From the NCBI GenBank assembly GCA_019359515.1, contig JAHHHC010000005.1:186001-250000 (forward strand): 64,000 nt of DNA, read 5' to 3'. Positions within the stretch are counted from its first letter, which is position 1. Each line of letters starts with the position of its first letter. A program made the position numbers and the translations under genes. Source of the stretch: Desmonostoc vinosum HA7617-LM4. Lineage in GTDB: Bacteria; Cyanobacteriota; Cyanobacteriia; Cyanobacteriales; Nostocaceae. This document shows, piece after piece, positions 8,879-18,219 of this stretch. The notes under the pieces were generated by a model. The model did not search any database and was not told the origin of the DNA. It saw only the letters and a program-made list of their open reading frames with translations.

Positions 8879-10615
8879 CTAATCGTCTAAGATTGGTGAC
8901 TTCCACCAGTAATCTCTTTGTATGAGTGTGTGGACTTGCCAATCAGGGTTTGGTTGAGGATAGTCTAGACGATAGTGTCCGCCCCGGCTTTCAATTCTAA
9001 AAGCAGCGCTTTTAAGAATTAAATTAGCCACATCTAATAAGTTGCGTGTTTCTGCCCAAAGTCGCAATTGCCTATCGACATCTGATAGATCGAAATTAGC
9101 TGCTTGGTTTGGGCGCAGAGCCAGCAAAAATTGACTCAAAGGTAAAGCAGTAAAATCTTGCTGCCAAGATTCTACAGTGGCGATCGCAGCTGCTAAACCT
9201 GATTGTTCTCGACAAATACCTGCACTCTGCCACACCAAACGCGGTAATTTCTCTCTGAGTTCTTCTAGCTGTAATTGTTGAGTGTGCCACTCATTTTCAC
9301 CAAGGGCAAAGGATAAAGGAACTAATTCTGACAAATCTTCCCTTACTACCATCACTTCATCCTTGACATCCGCCATTTGCGCCCCAAAAACAATGCATTC
9401 TAGCAGAGAATTACTTGCTAAACGATTTGCTCCGTGTACCCCAGTACTAGCGGTTTCACCGACTGCGTATAAACCAGCAATATTTGTCCGATTCATCATA
9501 TCCGTGAGAATACCGCCCATCCAGTAATGGGCAGCAGGAGCAACGGGAATTGGTTCGTTGAAGACATCAATGCCCCAATGCTGACAAACTTTAATGATGT
9601 TGGGAAAGCGGTGACGAATCTTGTCAGCTGGAATGGGGCGCATATCCAACCACACATGGGCAGTGGCCGGATCGATGGCAGTACGTTGTAAATGGCTGAA
9701 AATCGCTCTACTGACTATATCTCTAGGTGCAAGTTCTCCCGCTGGATGATAATCGAAAGCAAAACGCCGTCCTTGATCATCTATCAGGTGTGCCCCCTCG
9801 CCACGTACAGCCTCACTGATGAGAAAGCGATCGGCACCAGGTTTGGTGAGGGCAGTGGGATGAAATTGGACAAATTCTAAATCCCGAAGTATTGCCCCAG
9901 CACGGGCGGCGATCGCGACTCCATCGCCTGTACTTACTGCTGGGTTAGTGGTTTGGGCAAATACCTGACCACCGCCACCGGTTGCTAGCACCACAGCACC
10001 AGCTTTTACCCATGTCACCCGACCTTGATAAAACAAACTAATTCCTTGACAGCGATCGCTTTGGGATTCTACCCACAAACTCAAAGCCAAGGCTTGTTGG
10101 ATAACTTGAATATTCTGGCGGCGTAAAACTTGGGCTGTGAGGGTGGTGGTGACTTCTCTACCTGTAGTATCGGCGGCGTGAAGAACTCGATGCCGAGAAT
10201 GGGCAGCCTCTAAAGTCAATGCCAAAGCTTGACCATGACGGTCAAAGGCGACTCCCAGATTTACCAGAGATTGAATACATCTGGGGGCTTGTTGAGCGAG
10301 AAATTCTACAGCAGGGCGATCGCATAAACCTGCGCCTGCTTTGATTGTGTCTTCAATATGTAACGATGGAGAATCTTCTGGGGCAACTGCTGCCGCAATA
10401 CCGCCTTGGGCCCAATCACTGGCAGATAAAGCAACTGTTTCTTTGGTAATCAAGCCGACGCGTAGAGATTCTGGCAAGCACAACGCTGTGTATAGTCCAG
10501 CAGCACCAGCACCGACTACTAAAATATCAAATTGGCTAGGAATGTCTATATCAGGCAAGGTGAATTGAGGGGGATGAGGGGGACGAGGGGGATGCACTTC
10601 GACTTCTTTTGTCAA
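8879..10615 (-). CDS. nadB: L-aspartate oxidase NadB
   Basis: FAD enzyme that oxidises L-aspartate to iminoaspartate, the first step of de novo NAD synthesis, working with NadA. The 578 residues show the FAD-binding GAGAAGLYTALCLPE, the SDWAQGGIAAA segment, GGGGQVFAQTTNP, the substrate loop (FVQFHPTAL, EAVRGEGAHLID), HYWMGGI and ETASTGVHGANRLASNSLLE, and the C-terminal helical domain. The start is uncertain: the frame begins with TTG at 10615, and the codons after it read PPRPPHPPQ from a GAGGGGGATGA-type repeat. No ATG lies between it and the conserved IPSQFDILVVGAG, so TTG 10615, GTG 10597 or TTG 10558 are the options. Confidence 0.95.
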   Translation of the reverse strand: MTKEVEVHPPRPPHPPQFTLPDIDIPSQFDILVVGAGAAGLYTALCLPESLRVGLITKETVALSASDWAQGGIAAAVAPEDSPSLHIEDTIKAGAGLCDRPAVEFLAQQAPRCIQSLVNLGVAFDRHGQALALTLEAAHSRHRVLHAADTTGREVTTTLTAQVLRRQNIQVIQQALALSLWVESQSDRCQGISLFYQGRVTWVKAGAVVLATGGGGQVFAQTTNPAVSTGDGVAIAARAGAILRDLEFVQFHPTALTKPGADRFLISEAVRGEGAHLIDDQGRRFAFDYHPAGELAPRDIVSRAIFSHLQRTAIDPATAHVWLDMRPIPADKIRHRFPNIIKVCQHWGIDVFNEPIPVAPAAHYWMGGILTDMMNRTNIAGLYAVGETASTGVHGANRLASNSLLECIVFGAQMADVKDEVMVVREDLSELVPLSFALGENEWHTQQLQLEELREKLPRLVWQSAGICREQSGLAAAIATVESWQQDFTALPLSQFLLALRPNQAANFDLSDVDRQLRLWAETRNLLDVANLILKSAAFRIESRGGHYRLDYPQPNPDWQVHTLIQRDYWWKSPILDD

Positions 10616-10838
10616 AGACGCTACGTGTAGCTAGCTTCCCGTTCGCGTTAGCGTCTCCAAAGGAGAAGGGTACGCTCAGTGACCGGGGGATGAGGGAGCA
10701 GGGAGCAGGGAGCAGGGGGGAGTTACTCATAAGTCTCTCCCTTGCAAAGCGCACCTTGTCCTTTTGCCTCTGTCTCCTACCCATTCCTTATTCCCCACTC
10801 CCTACTCCCTGATTTTTACAGATAACCGCAATGTGCAG

Positions 10839-11288
10839 TTATCTGTAAATGCCGTTATTAAAACGATCATCTCCCTCGTTGAAAGCAGGCTCTAGGTCTG
10901 TCACGGTGAAGTGATCGAAATTGGCTTGGAGGGTTTGCTTTTGGCGATCGCTCAATCCTTCAATATTCAGCACATCTTCTACGCTTTTGTAAGGGGCGTT
11001 TTTAATGATTTGCTTAGCAAGAGTAGGATACAACCCTGGATATTGTTGAAAAGCACGCACGTTGGTATTGTTCAAATCAATTTTTTTACCAAATTCCGTT
11101 GCTAGCTTGGCGTCTGCCCGGTTCTGCCGCTCAATTGCCAGAACTGGAACTTGTGGAAACGCAAAACTGTGGAACCCAGCAGCTTGAGCTGTCTGAGTTG
11201 TTCCCAGCCATCCCCAGCAGCCAAGCAACAAACTAAACACTGTTAATAAACGCACCAATCCTTTCACGATTTTTCTACCTCTTTCCAT
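10839..11288 (-). CDS. psbU: Photosystem II 12 kDa extrinsic protein PsbU
   Basis: Lumenal subunit that stabilises the oxygen-evolving Mn cluster of photosystem II. The product is 149 residues from ATG 11288 (a TTG lies one codon upstream). Residues 1 to about 37 are a lumen-targeting signal peptide ending TAQAAG. The mature protein carries [19 protein letters not shown], the helix-hairpin-helix text [18 protein letters not shown], and the end [11 protein letters not shown], all typical of PsbU. It is monocistronic and follows nadB on the same strand after about 220 bp of repeat-rich DNA. Its presence marks the genome as a cyanobacterium. Confidence 0.97.
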   Translation of the reverse strand: MERGRKIVKGLVRLLTVFSLLLGCWGWLGTTQTAQAAGFHSFAFPQVPVLAIERQNRADAKLATEFGKKIDLNNTNVRAFQQYPGLYPTLAKQIIKNAPYKSVEDVLNIEGLSDRQKQTLQANFDHFTVTDLEPAFNEGDDRFNNGIYR

Positions 11289-11783
11289 CAAACAGAAATA
11301 AAAGCTTTAAGCTACCTAGCGTAGTAGTCATTAGTCATTGGTCATTAGTGAGAATGCTAAGGACAAAGGACAAAGGACAAAAGCCAATAGCTTACTCAAC
11401 ACACAGCAGTCATCAGAAACTAATATACAGCGTATTAATGTCCACAATATTTGCCATTACTGGGTTTGACTGTACTTTTACCAAAAATATATTGCCAGTG
11501 GTTAAAGTGTCTACTCGGCTGTTACAGATTGTCTATTGTGTGTCTACCTGACAAATTCTCTGTTGGACAAAGTTTTTCTAGGCTTGCTCTGTCTGCATCT
11601 TAAGAGGTGATTCTTGCGGATTTGCGATCGCCAATCTCAAAAATCTCTTAAAAAGATTTAATATTTATTAATTAATCATTACTTTAGACACGGTGAAGGA
11701 AAATCCGATATTTCTTCTACACTTCTAACTCTTACAATAGAGATAGACTTTGTTGAGATTTGTATCGTTAGGGATTAGCTGTC
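11289..11783. other. Divergent intergenic region, psbU / ABC exporter
   Basis: Contains ATTAGTC-type heptads (about 11326-11350), a short GGACAAA array (three or more copies, about 11361-11382) and then AT-rich DNA. Promoters for psbU (minus) and the ABC exporter (plus) must lie here, but no unambiguous box could be assigned by eye. A 67-codon frame at 11348-11551 starts in repeat DNA and is rejected. Confidence 0.5.
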
Positions 11784-12803
11784 ATGGCTCCCGCCGTTTT
11801 AATTGAAAATCTGCAAAAGCACTACGGCACAGTGATTGCCGTCAAAGATATTTCCTTTCAAGTAGAACCAGGAGAAATCTTTGGTTTACTCGGCCCTAAT
11901 GGTGCTGGCAAAACCACTACTCTGCGTGCCTTGTGTACACTTACCACACCCGATGCTGGCAAAATCCAAGTATCCGGTATTTCTGTTTTAGATCATCCTA
12001 AATTGGCAAGACAAAAGCTAGGCTACGTGGCTCAGGAAGTTGCCCCAGACAAAGTGTTAACTGGACGAGAACTGCTGCAATTGCAAGCAGCACTTTATCA
12101 CTTGCCAAGCGCAGTAGCAAAACAGCGTATTGATACAGTATTAGATTTACTTGGCTTGCAAGAATACGCCAATAAAAAAACAGGAACCTACTCTGGTGGT
12201 TTACGTAAACGCCTTGATTTAGCGGCCGGGTTACTTCATGCACCTGATGTCTTGGTGTTGGATGAGCCAACGGTAGGACTTGACATAGAAAGCCGCTTTG
12301 TGGTATGGGATTTTTTACGCAAGTTGCGGGCATCTGGGACAACGGTAGTAATTACCAGCCATTATTTAGAAGAGATTGACGTTTTAGCCGATCGCGTTAC
12401 CATCATTGATCGTGGTTTGGTGATTGCAACTGGCACACCTTCAGAATTAAAAGATCAAGTAGGGGGCGATCGCATTACCTTACGAATCCGCGAGTTTTCC
12501 CCAATTGAAGAAGCCGAAAAAGCCAAAAACTTGTTGCAAGCTTTACCGTTTGTCCAAGAAGCGATTATCAACAGCGCTCAAGGTAATTCTCTCAACTTGG
12601 TAGTTACACCTCAAAACGACATTCTCATCAGCATACAGCAAACCTTAAATGCTGCCGAATTACCTATTTTTGGCATAGCTCAATCTCGCCCCAGCCTAGA
12701 CGACGTTTACCTCGCCGCCACCGGACGCACCCTCATGGATGCAGAACTGGCAGCAGTCGCCACCCGCGATCCTAAAGCGGAGAAAAAGCAGAATATGAGA
12801 TAG
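11784..12803 (+). CDS. ABC exporter ATP-binding protein (DrrA-like)
   Basis: ATPase subunit of an ABC-2 type exporter. The 339 residues contain Walker A ([10 protein letters not shown]), a Q-loop ([11 protein letters not shown]), the signature [12 protein letters not shown] and Walker B ([13 protein letters not shown]), the switch His (TSHYLEE) and a C-terminal extension of about 100 residues (from [12 protein letters not shown]) as in DrrA-type daunorubicin-resistance ATPases. The following gene is the matching permease, so this is a two-gene exporter operon interrupted by a tandem repeat. The substrate cannot be read from the sequence; drugs, lipids and polysaccharides are all handled by relatives. 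Confidence 0.93.
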   Translation: MAPAVLIENLQKHYGTVIAVKDISFQVEPGEIFGLLGPNGAGKTTTLRALCTLTTPDAGKIQVSGISVLDHPKLARQKLGYVAQEVAPDKVLTGRELLQLQAALYHLPSAVAKQRIDTVLDLLGLQEYANKKTGTYSGGLRKRLDLAAGLLHAPDVLVLDEPTVGLDIESRFVVWDFLRKLRASGTTVVITSHYLEEIDVLADRVTIIDRGLVIATGTPSELKDQVGGDRITLRIREFSPIEEAEKAKNLLQALPFVQEAIINSAQGNSLNLVVTPQNDILISIQQTLNAAELPIFGIAQSRPSLDDVYLAATGRTLMDAELAAVATRDPKAEKKQNMR

Positions 12804-12970
12804 GGACTGGGGGTTGGAGATGAGGGAGATGAGGGAGACGCGGGGACGCGGGGACGCGGGGACGCGGAGAATAACAATCCCCAATCCCCAATCCCCAATC
12901 CCCAATCCCCAATCCCCAATCCCCAATCCCCAATCCCCAATCCCCAATCCCCAATCCCCAATCCCCAATC
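12804..12970 (+). repeat. Composite satellite block, 13 CCCCAAT heptads
   Basis: The order is GATGAGGGA units, then GGGGACGCG nonamers (about 12839-12868), the linker AGAATAACAAT, then thirteen CCCCAAT heptads at 12879-12969. The array abuts the permease ATG with one base between, leaving no visible ribosome-binding site. It sits inside what is otherwise an operon. Confidence 0.95.
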
Positions 12971-13858
12971 ATGAGTGTTACCCCCAAACCTGATATCAAT
13001 TGGCAGCCACTAGCATCACCACAAGCCGATGCTAATGCTACTCCCAACTTTTTCGGTGAATTAGTGCAAGAGACGCTAGCTTTGACTCGTCGCTTGTTTA
13101 TTCAATTGCAACGCCGTCCTTCAACCTTATTCGCAGGAATTATTCAGCCTGTGATGTGGTTGGTGTTATTTGGTGCTTTGTTCCAAAATGCCCCCAAAGG
13201 CATCTTTGGTAGCACGACAAATTACGGGCAGTTTTTAGCTGCTGGAGTAATTGTGTTTACAGCATTTGCTGGAGCATTAAATGCTGGTTTACCTGTGATG
13301 TTTGACCGCGAGTTTGGTTTTTTGAACCGTTTGCTAGTTGCTCCTTTAGCATCACGATTTTCGATTGTCTTCGCTTCGGCAATCTTTATTATTAGCCAAA
13401 GTTTACTGCAATCAGCAGTAATTGTAGCAGCGGCGGCGGCTTTAGGAGCTGGATTACCTGACGTGGCTGGTTTAGGTGCGATCGCCCTCATCGTCTTCCT
13501 CTTAGCTTTAGGCGTCACAGCCATCTCTCTTGGCTTGGCTTTTACCTTACCTGGACATATTGAACTAATTGCGGTAATTTTTGTCTCAACCTTGCCACTT
13601 TTATTTGCTAGTACTGCTTTAGCACCTTTATCTTTTATGCCGAAGTGGTTACAGGTTATTGCCACTCTCAATCCCCTTAGCTATGCCATTGAACCAATTC
13701 GCTATCTCTATATCCATAGTGATTGGGGATTGGGTAATGTAGTAATGCAAGCTCCTTGGGGTGATGTTACCTTCGGTGGAGCCTTACTCGTGTTGTTAGG
13801 CTTTGCCCTTGTTGCTTTACTGAGCATTCAACCCCAACTGCGGCGAACTCTTGCTTAA
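12971..13858 (+). CDS. ABC-2 type permease (DrrB-like)
   Basis: Membrane subunit of the exporter encoded just upstream. The 295 residues have a soluble N-terminus of about 45, then six predicted TM helices, starting [19 protein letters not shown], including the [23 protein letters not shown] loop typical of ABC-2 permeases, and ending with the [17 protein letters not shown] helix. [15 protein letters not shown] before the last helix is a classic ABC-2 motif. ATG 12971 fits the start of similarity. Translation must begin without a normal Shine-Dalgarno sequence or by a route tolerating the heptad array. Confidence 0.92.
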   Translation: MSVTPKPDINWQPLASPQADANATPNFFGELVQETLALTRRLFIQLQRRPSTLFAGIIQPVMWLVLFGALFQNAPKGIFGSTTNYGQFLAAGVIVFTAFAGALNAGLPVMFDREFGFLNRLLVAPLASRFSIVFASAIFIISQSLLQSAVIVAAAAALGAGLPDVAGLGAIALIVFLLALGVTAISLGLAFTLPGHIELIAVIFVSTLPLLFASTALAPLSFMPKWLQVIATLNPLSYAIEPIRYLYIHSDWGLGNVVMQAPWGDVTFGGALLVLLGFALVALLSIQPQLRRTLA

Positions 13859-13903
13859 GATAGAAGCATTATTTAATTGGCGTCATTTTAGGATCAGAAA
13901 TTG

Positions 13904-14284
13904 ATGAAAATGCTGTCTTTTCAACTTAACCACCTCTTCATTGCCACCTTGGCAGGAATTGGTGTTGCTTCCTTGGTTGGGCAACAACCCAGTTTAGCTC
14001 AACTCAACCAACCGGATAGACCTTCAGGTTTTGAGTCTGTAGAAACCAATCCCTGTGCCGGAGCTGCTCAAAATGGTAATCTTAATGTGTTGAGCCTGAT
14101 GAATTGCGCTCAGTTAAACGGTTCTAGTTGGGATGCTCGTCAACCTTTACAAGGCTTAGATGATGCAGTTAAAAAATACCAACTAGAAGTACAACAGCAA
14201 GCTAAGCCAAACAATGGTCAGTTTATCCCAACTAATGGGGAGATTGTATTTCCACCAGTTGCTCAACCTGAGCAGAGTAAATAA
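13904..14284 (+). CDS. Conserved secreted cyanobacterial protein, unknown
   Basis: A 126-residue protein from ATG 13904. An N-terminal signal peptide (HLFIATLAGIGVASLVG, cleavage near SLAQ) is followed by a short mature domain with two Cys (NPCAGAAQ and LMNCAQLN) that could form a disulfide, then a Gln-rich tail. No known domain was recognised, though the layout looks like a conserved cyanobacterial periplasmic protein. It follows the permease by about 45 bp and could be co-transcribed. A strong hairpin follows the stop. Confidence 0.7.
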   Translation: MKMLSFQLNHLFIATLAGIGVASLVGQQPSLAQLNQPDRPSGFESVETNPCAGAAQNGNLNVLSLMNCAQLNGSSWDARQPLQGLDDAVKKYQLEVQQQAKPNNGQFIPTNGEIVFPPVAQPEQSK

Positions 14285-14292
14285 ATAAACCA

Positions 14293-14318
14293 AGCCACAA
14301 AGAAAAATCTTTGTGGCT
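14293..14318 (+). terminator. Hairpin terminator
   Basis: AGCCACAAAGA pairs with TCTTTGTGGCT, an 11-bp perfect stem with an AAAA loop, nine bases after the stop of the secreted-protein gene. The U-tract is weak (CTTGCATT follows), so this may be a partly Rho-independent terminator or an mRNA-stabilising hairpin. Confidence 0.65.
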
Positions 14319-14442
14319 CTTGCATTAATAGTACGGTCGTAGTGAGATAGGTGAGGACAGTGTTGATTTCTCAAAGCCACCAAGCAACTGTGTTTACACT
14401 CAGCACGCGGCTTATCGCCCCGCTACCGCGCTTCAGCACTCT

Positions 14443-14880
14443 TCATAATCCAAGCGCGGCTAAAACGTCATTAGCATGTGTAGCTGTATTAACACTGGCG
14501 TCAACATGAATGATTTTGCCGTGAGGGTCAATTACGTAGGTGACACGCTTGGCATAACCACCGCCATCGACATTATAAGCCTTGATTAGGGTTTGGTCAG
14601 TGTCAGCTAATAGAGGAAAATTCAAATTATATTTTGTTGTGAATGCTTGATGAGAGGCTTCATCATCCGCACTGACTCCCAGCACTACAACATCTTTACC
14701 TTGATATTCAGGCTTGGCATCCCGAAAGCTACAAGCTTGTTTAGTGCAGCCAGGAGTGTCATCTTTGGGATAAAAATACAAAACAACCGTCTTCCCGGCA
14801 AAGTCAGATAATGAGACGGTATTGCCGTTAGTATCTTTAGTGGTAAATGCAGGCGCATCCGTACCAACTGCTAGAGGCAT
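14443..14880 (-). CDS. bcp: Peroxiredoxin Q/BCP
   Basis: Thiol peroxidase that reduces hydrogen peroxide and organic peroxides using thioredoxin. The protein has 145 residues. The peroxidatic and resolving cysteines lie in TPGCTKQACSFRD, with the spacing of the atypical 2-Cys PrxQ class. Other family motifs are VLYFYPKDDTPG, VLGVSADDEASHQAF and VTYVIDPHGKI. There is no signal peptide, so it acts in the cytoplasm or at the thylakoid surface. Start ATG 14880. Confidence 0.95.
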   Translation of the reverse strand: MPLAVGTDAPAFTTKDTNGNTVSLSDFAGKTVVLYFYPKDDTPGCTKQACSFRDAKPEYQGKDVVVLGVSADDEASHQAFTTKYNLNFPLLADTDQTLIKAYNVDGGGYAKRVTYVIDPHGKIIHVDASVNTATHANDVLAALGL

Positions 14881-15006
14881 AATTAACCTTTCCTATTTCA
14901 GATTGTTGATGCACTTGAAATTTTACAATAATTTACAATGTTTAAGTAAATTCTCTAACAAATCCGTCAGTATCTGATTCAAAAGCCAAATTTATCCAAA
15001 TAAACA

Positions 15007-15411
15007 ATGCCTGCCGTTGATTCTCAAAATCCTAAAACTATTGTTTATCCTCAAAGCACAGTAGCAAGAGCGCAAAGAGCCTTAGTGTGTTCGTCCTTCA
15101 ATCTCAGTTTATTTGAACTTATGCGTCACCAAAGTGTGCCATTGAGTGCGATCGCCTTAGAAAATGGTTTCAAGCAAGGCTACACTCAACGCCCTTTATC
15201 CGAATTGGCTTGTGAAAACGCCTTAAGTTGGTTAATCCAAGTAGGTATACTGCGGCGAGAAGTCGATGGTCAAGGGATTACAGATAGTTTTCGCCTCACT
15301 CCCTTGGGACGCCAGTTAATAGAAAAATACCAAGGCAAAAATTGGTCTACTCCTACGTGGAGCGATCGCTTATACAATTCGATAATTCGTTGGTTCAGAC
15401 TACCCTTTTAG
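15007..15411 (+). CDS. Conserved cyanobacterial protein (Npun_F0494-like)
   Basis: A 134-residue basic protein with no signal peptide or TM segment. The text AQRALVCSSFNLSLFELMRH, ENALSWLIQVGILRREVDGQ and SFRLTPLGRQLIEKY suggests a winged-helix fold (helix, helix, wing, then the LTPLGRQL motif common in small wHTH regulators). From memory it resembles the cyanobacterial Npun_F0494 family; this was not checked. It is divergent from the peroxiredoxin gene and shares its 126-bp upstream region, so a regulatory link is possible but unproven. Confidence 0.7.
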   Translation: MPAVDSQNPKTIVYPQSTVARAQRALVCSSFNLSLFELMRHQSVPLSAIALENGFKQGYTQRPLSELACENALSWLIQVGILRREVDGQGITDSFRLTPLGRQLIEKYQGKNWSTPTWSDRLYNSIIRWFRLPF

Positions 15412-15894
15412 AATCGAAAACCAACAAGTTAGGATTAGTGATTAAAAGGGAACAATATACACGGAAACATCAAGCAGATTCATGAAGTCTTTACCATAAT
15501 TAGCTAACTGAAATGTATCAGGTGCGGGTAGAGAGAGGGATGAGGGAGATGAGGGAGTAAGAAAGCAGGGGGGCAGGGGAAGAAATAACCAATTCCCAAT
15601 TCCCAATTTCCCATTCTCTTGTTCAATGAGCCGATTGCCAAACAATACTAAATTGGGGTAAGTTGTGTTGTTTCCAATCAATAATATTAAGTCCGGCTAA
15701 TTGCTTAATTTAAGATATTATGCTTCGCTGCTGGTGATTGGTAATTGATTTTACCCATTCCCAGCCTACGCGACAGTATAAGTGTTTAAGCGCACATGAT
15801 ATAAAACAGCCTAGCCAGAAGTATTCCCAATCCAAAAATGGGATAACCTTTCACTCGTGAAATTCCACTCTCTCTGGAAAAACTGATAGTGACT
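15412..15894. other. Intergenic region with GATGAGGGA repeats
   Basis: Holds GATGAGGGAGATGAGGGAG (around 15540), GCAGGGGGGCAGGGG and CCCAATTCCCAATT-like heptad remnants. A 79-codon minus-strand frame (15442-15681) is read through these repeats and is rejected, although its outer ends (PNLVLFGNRLIEQEN and FQLANYGKDFMNLLDV) look less random than the middle; they could be the edges of a short gene split by repeats. Confidence 0.45.
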
Positions 15895-17370
15895 ATGAAA
15901 TCAATTATGGTAGTGGGAACAACATCCCACGCGGGGAAATCACTGATAACCACAGCCATTTGTCGCATTCTATCGCGGCGTGGTTGGCGAGTGGCTCCCT
16001 TTAAAGGTCAAAATATGGCTTTGAATGCTTATGTCACCGCCAGTGGAGGAGAAATTGGCTATGCTCAAGCAGTACAAGCTTGGGCCGCGGGAGTCGTTCC
16101 TTGGGTAGAAATGAACCCGATTTTACTCAAACCTCAAGGAGATATGACCTCCCAAGTAATTATTAAAGGCAGACCTGTAGGTAAAGTCAATGCTGCCGAT
16201 TACTACGAGCAATATTTTGAACTAGGTTGGCGCACCATAGAAGAGTCGCTACAACATTTAGGAACAGAATTTGATTTGCTGGTGTGTGAGGGTGCTGGTA
16301 GTCCAGCGGAAATTAACCTCAAGCACCGCGATTTAACGAATATGCGGGTAGCAAAATATTTGAATGCGCCAACTATTCTGGTAGTTGATATTGACCGGGG
16401 TGGTGCTTTTGCCCATGTAGTAGGAACCTTAGAGTTACTAGAACCAGATGAACGCGCTTTAATTAAGGGTGTAGTAATTAACAAATTTCGAGGGCAGCGA
16501 TCGCTCTTAGAACCAGGGATAAAATGGTTAGAGGAACGTACAGGTATCCCAGTTATTGGTGTTATTCCTTACCTCGAACAAGCTTTTCCCGCAGAGGATT
16601 CTCTCAGTTTACTAGAACGCAAAACGGATAAAGCCCCAACAGACCTGAACCTCGCTGTCATCCGCCTACCCAGGATTGCCAACTTTACTGATTTTGACCC
16701 GCTAGAATCGGAATCTACGGTTTCCGTGAGATACCTGAGTCCTAAGCAAGATTTAGGACATCCTGATGCCGTGATTATACCAGGTACGAAAACTACAATT
16801 GCTGACTTGCTGCTGCTGCAAAGAAGCGGTATGGCAGAAGCAATTCAACATTATGCCGCTTCTGGTGGCACAATTTTGGGCATCTGTGGCGGCTACCAAA
16901 TGCTGGGTCAAATCATCGCCGACCCAGAAGGCATAGAGGGACAAGCGGGAAGATTTCAAGGGTTAAATTTATTACCAATTAGAACAGTAATTACAGGGCA
17001 AAAAATCGCTCGTCAACGTCAAGTCAGCTCGAATTATCCACAGATGGGTTTACCAGTCAACGGCTTTGAAATTCATCAAGGGCGATCGCGCATAGAACAA
17101 CAAGGAGATACTCAGGCTTTCCAACCTTTATTTGACGATGTTAACCTAGGGTTAGTAGATAGTTGTCAGTCAGTCTGGGGTACTTATCTCCATGGGATTT
17201 TTGACAACGGCCCTTGGCGACGCGCCTGGTTAAATCGCTTGCGACAACAACGAGGATTAAAATCCTTGCCTACAGGTGTTGCTAACTACCGGGAACAGCG
17301 AGAGCATATTTTGGACTCCCTAGCCACTGAAATTGAAAGCCATTTAGACTTAACTCCGTTTTTGTCCTAG
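15895..17370 (+). CDS. cobQ: Cobyric acid synthase CobQ/CbiP
   Basis: ATP- and glutamine-dependent enzyme that amidates adenosylcobyrinic a,c-diamide to cobyric acid in B12 synthesis. The protein has 491 residues. The N-terminal dethiobiotin-synthetase-like domain starts SIMVVGTTSHAGKSLITTAI and holds the CobQ-specific PFKGQNMALNAYVT and ILLKPQGDMTSQVIIKG. The C-terminal class I glutaminase domain carries the catalytic Cys in ILGICGGYQMLG and the His in GTYLHGIFDN. ATG 15895 was preferred to GTG 15889 two codons upstream. A ferredoxin gene follows after 15 bp, likely in one transcript. Confidence 0.96.
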   Translation: MKSIMVVGTTSHAGKSLITTAICRILSRRGWRVAPFKGQNMALNAYVTASGGEIGYAQAVQAWAAGVVPWVEMNPILLKPQGDMTSQVIIKGRPVGKVNAADYYEQYFELGWRTIEESLQHLGTEFDLLVCEGAGSPAEINLKHRDLTNMRVAKYLNAPTILVVDIDRGGAFAHVVGTLELLEPDERALIKGVVINKFRGQRSLLEPGIKWLEERTGIPVIGVIPYLEQAFPAEDSLSLLERKTDKAPTDLNLAVIRLPRIANFTDFDPLESESTVSVRYLSPKQDLGHPDAVIIPGTKTTIADLLLLQRSGMAEAIQHYAASGGTILGICGGYQMLGQIIADPEGIEGQAGRFQGLNLLPIRTVITGQKIARQRQVSSNYPQMGLPVNGFEIHQGRSRIEQQGDTQAFQPLFDDVNLGLVDSCQSVWGTYLHGIFDNGPWRRAWLNRLRQQRGLKSLPTGVANYREQREHILDSLATEIESHLDLTPFLS

Positions 17371-17385
17371 CTAGGCTAGTATTTC

Positions 17386-17625
17386 ATGAGTATTCGCATC
17401 CATTTTTTACCTGATGATATTACAGTAGACGCCGAAGTAGGAGAAGCCCTCTTGGATGTTGCAGACCGAGCTGGCGTGTTAATTCCTACTGGCTGTCTTA
17501 TGGGTTCGTGTCACGCTTGCTCTGTAGAACTAGAAGATGGCGATATTATCCGCGCTTGCATCACAGCAATACCTGCAGGGCGTAAAGAATTAACGATTAA
17601 TTTGTTTAGCGACCCCACTTGGTAG
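17386..17625 (+). CDS. 2Fe-2S ferredoxin-like protein
   Basis: A 79-residue plant-type ferredoxin fold. Four Cys are placed for a 2Fe-2S cluster in PTGCLMGSCHACSVELEDG plus the later ACITAIP cysteine. It is shorter than the photosynthetic ferredoxin PetF (about 98 residues) and lacks its typical N-terminus. It lies 15 bp after cobQ. A role as electron donor for a neighbouring redox or B12 step is possible, but no partner can be assigned from the sequence. Confidence 0.9.
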   Translation: MSIRIHFLPDDITVDAEVGEALLDVADRAGVLIPTGCLMGSCHACSVELEDGDIIRACITAIPAGRKELTINLFSDPTW

Positions 17626-17736
17626 TTTGTCATTTATAGAACTTTTTAAGAACAGCGATCGCAGCTTTTCTCTTTATAAAACCGGGGGACTTAAACCCAC
17701 GGAACTAGTTAAAAAATGAGTAATTTTACATAATTT

Positions 17737-18183
17737 TCATGACTGAGATTTAGCTTGAAGAGCATATTCTTTAAATCTTTCTAAATTACTTTGAAGCGTG
17801 GATTCCACTACTCGTCCCAAAAATAAATTATCCATAATCTTGCCCAGAAAACCAGGAATAGCATAAGAAATAGTTAGCTTCACAATACTGCTACCATGGC
17901 GATCGTAAAAACGAATTGCCCCTTGATTGGGCAAACCATCAATCGATTGCCATTGAATAATTTGGTTAGGAATAACTTTGAGAATGCGAGATTTCCAATT
18001 AAATTCCAAACCACCAGTATTAAGTTTCCAAAGAGATATCTCCGGATCATCGGGCGAAATCTTTACCGACTCAATCCACTTCATCCACCGGGGCATTTGT
18101 TCCAAATCAGACCACAAACTCCACACTAAATCTATAGGAGCCTCTACCTCCACCTGCACACTATGCTCTAACCAATCTGACAT
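17737..18183 (-). CDS. SRPBCC family protein (cyclase/dehydrase-like), crtQ partner
   Basis: A 148-residue START/Bet v1-like protein, whose fold binds hydrophobic ligands in a deep pocket. VQVEVEAPIDLVWSLWSDLE at the start and WQSIDGLPNQGAIRFYD are family-typical. It starts with ATG 18183, preceded by GGAGG (18190-18194) at ideal spacing, 36 bp after the crtQ stop, so the two form an operon. Cyanobacterial crtQ is often followed by such a gene; a part in carotenoid handling is inferred from this pairing. No TM segment is seen. Confidence 0.88.
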   Translation of the reverse strand: MSDWLEHSVQVEVEAPIDLVWSLWSDLEQMPRWMKWIESVKISPDDPEISLWKLNTGGLEFNWKSRILKVIPNQIIQWQSIDGLPNQGAIRFYDRHGSSIVKLTISYAIPGFLGKIMDNLFLGRVVESTLQSNLERFKEYALQAKSQS

Positions 18184-18219
18184 TTTTTTCCTCCGCGTTC
18201 TCTACGTCTCGGCGGTTAG

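Noticed and set aside
12696-13047. Minus-strand frames rich in GDWGLGI
   Set aside because: Antisense of the CCCCAAT array and of the exporter genes.
15442-15681. 79-codon minus-strand frame
   Set aside because: The middle is repeat-derived; the ends alone do not support a gene.
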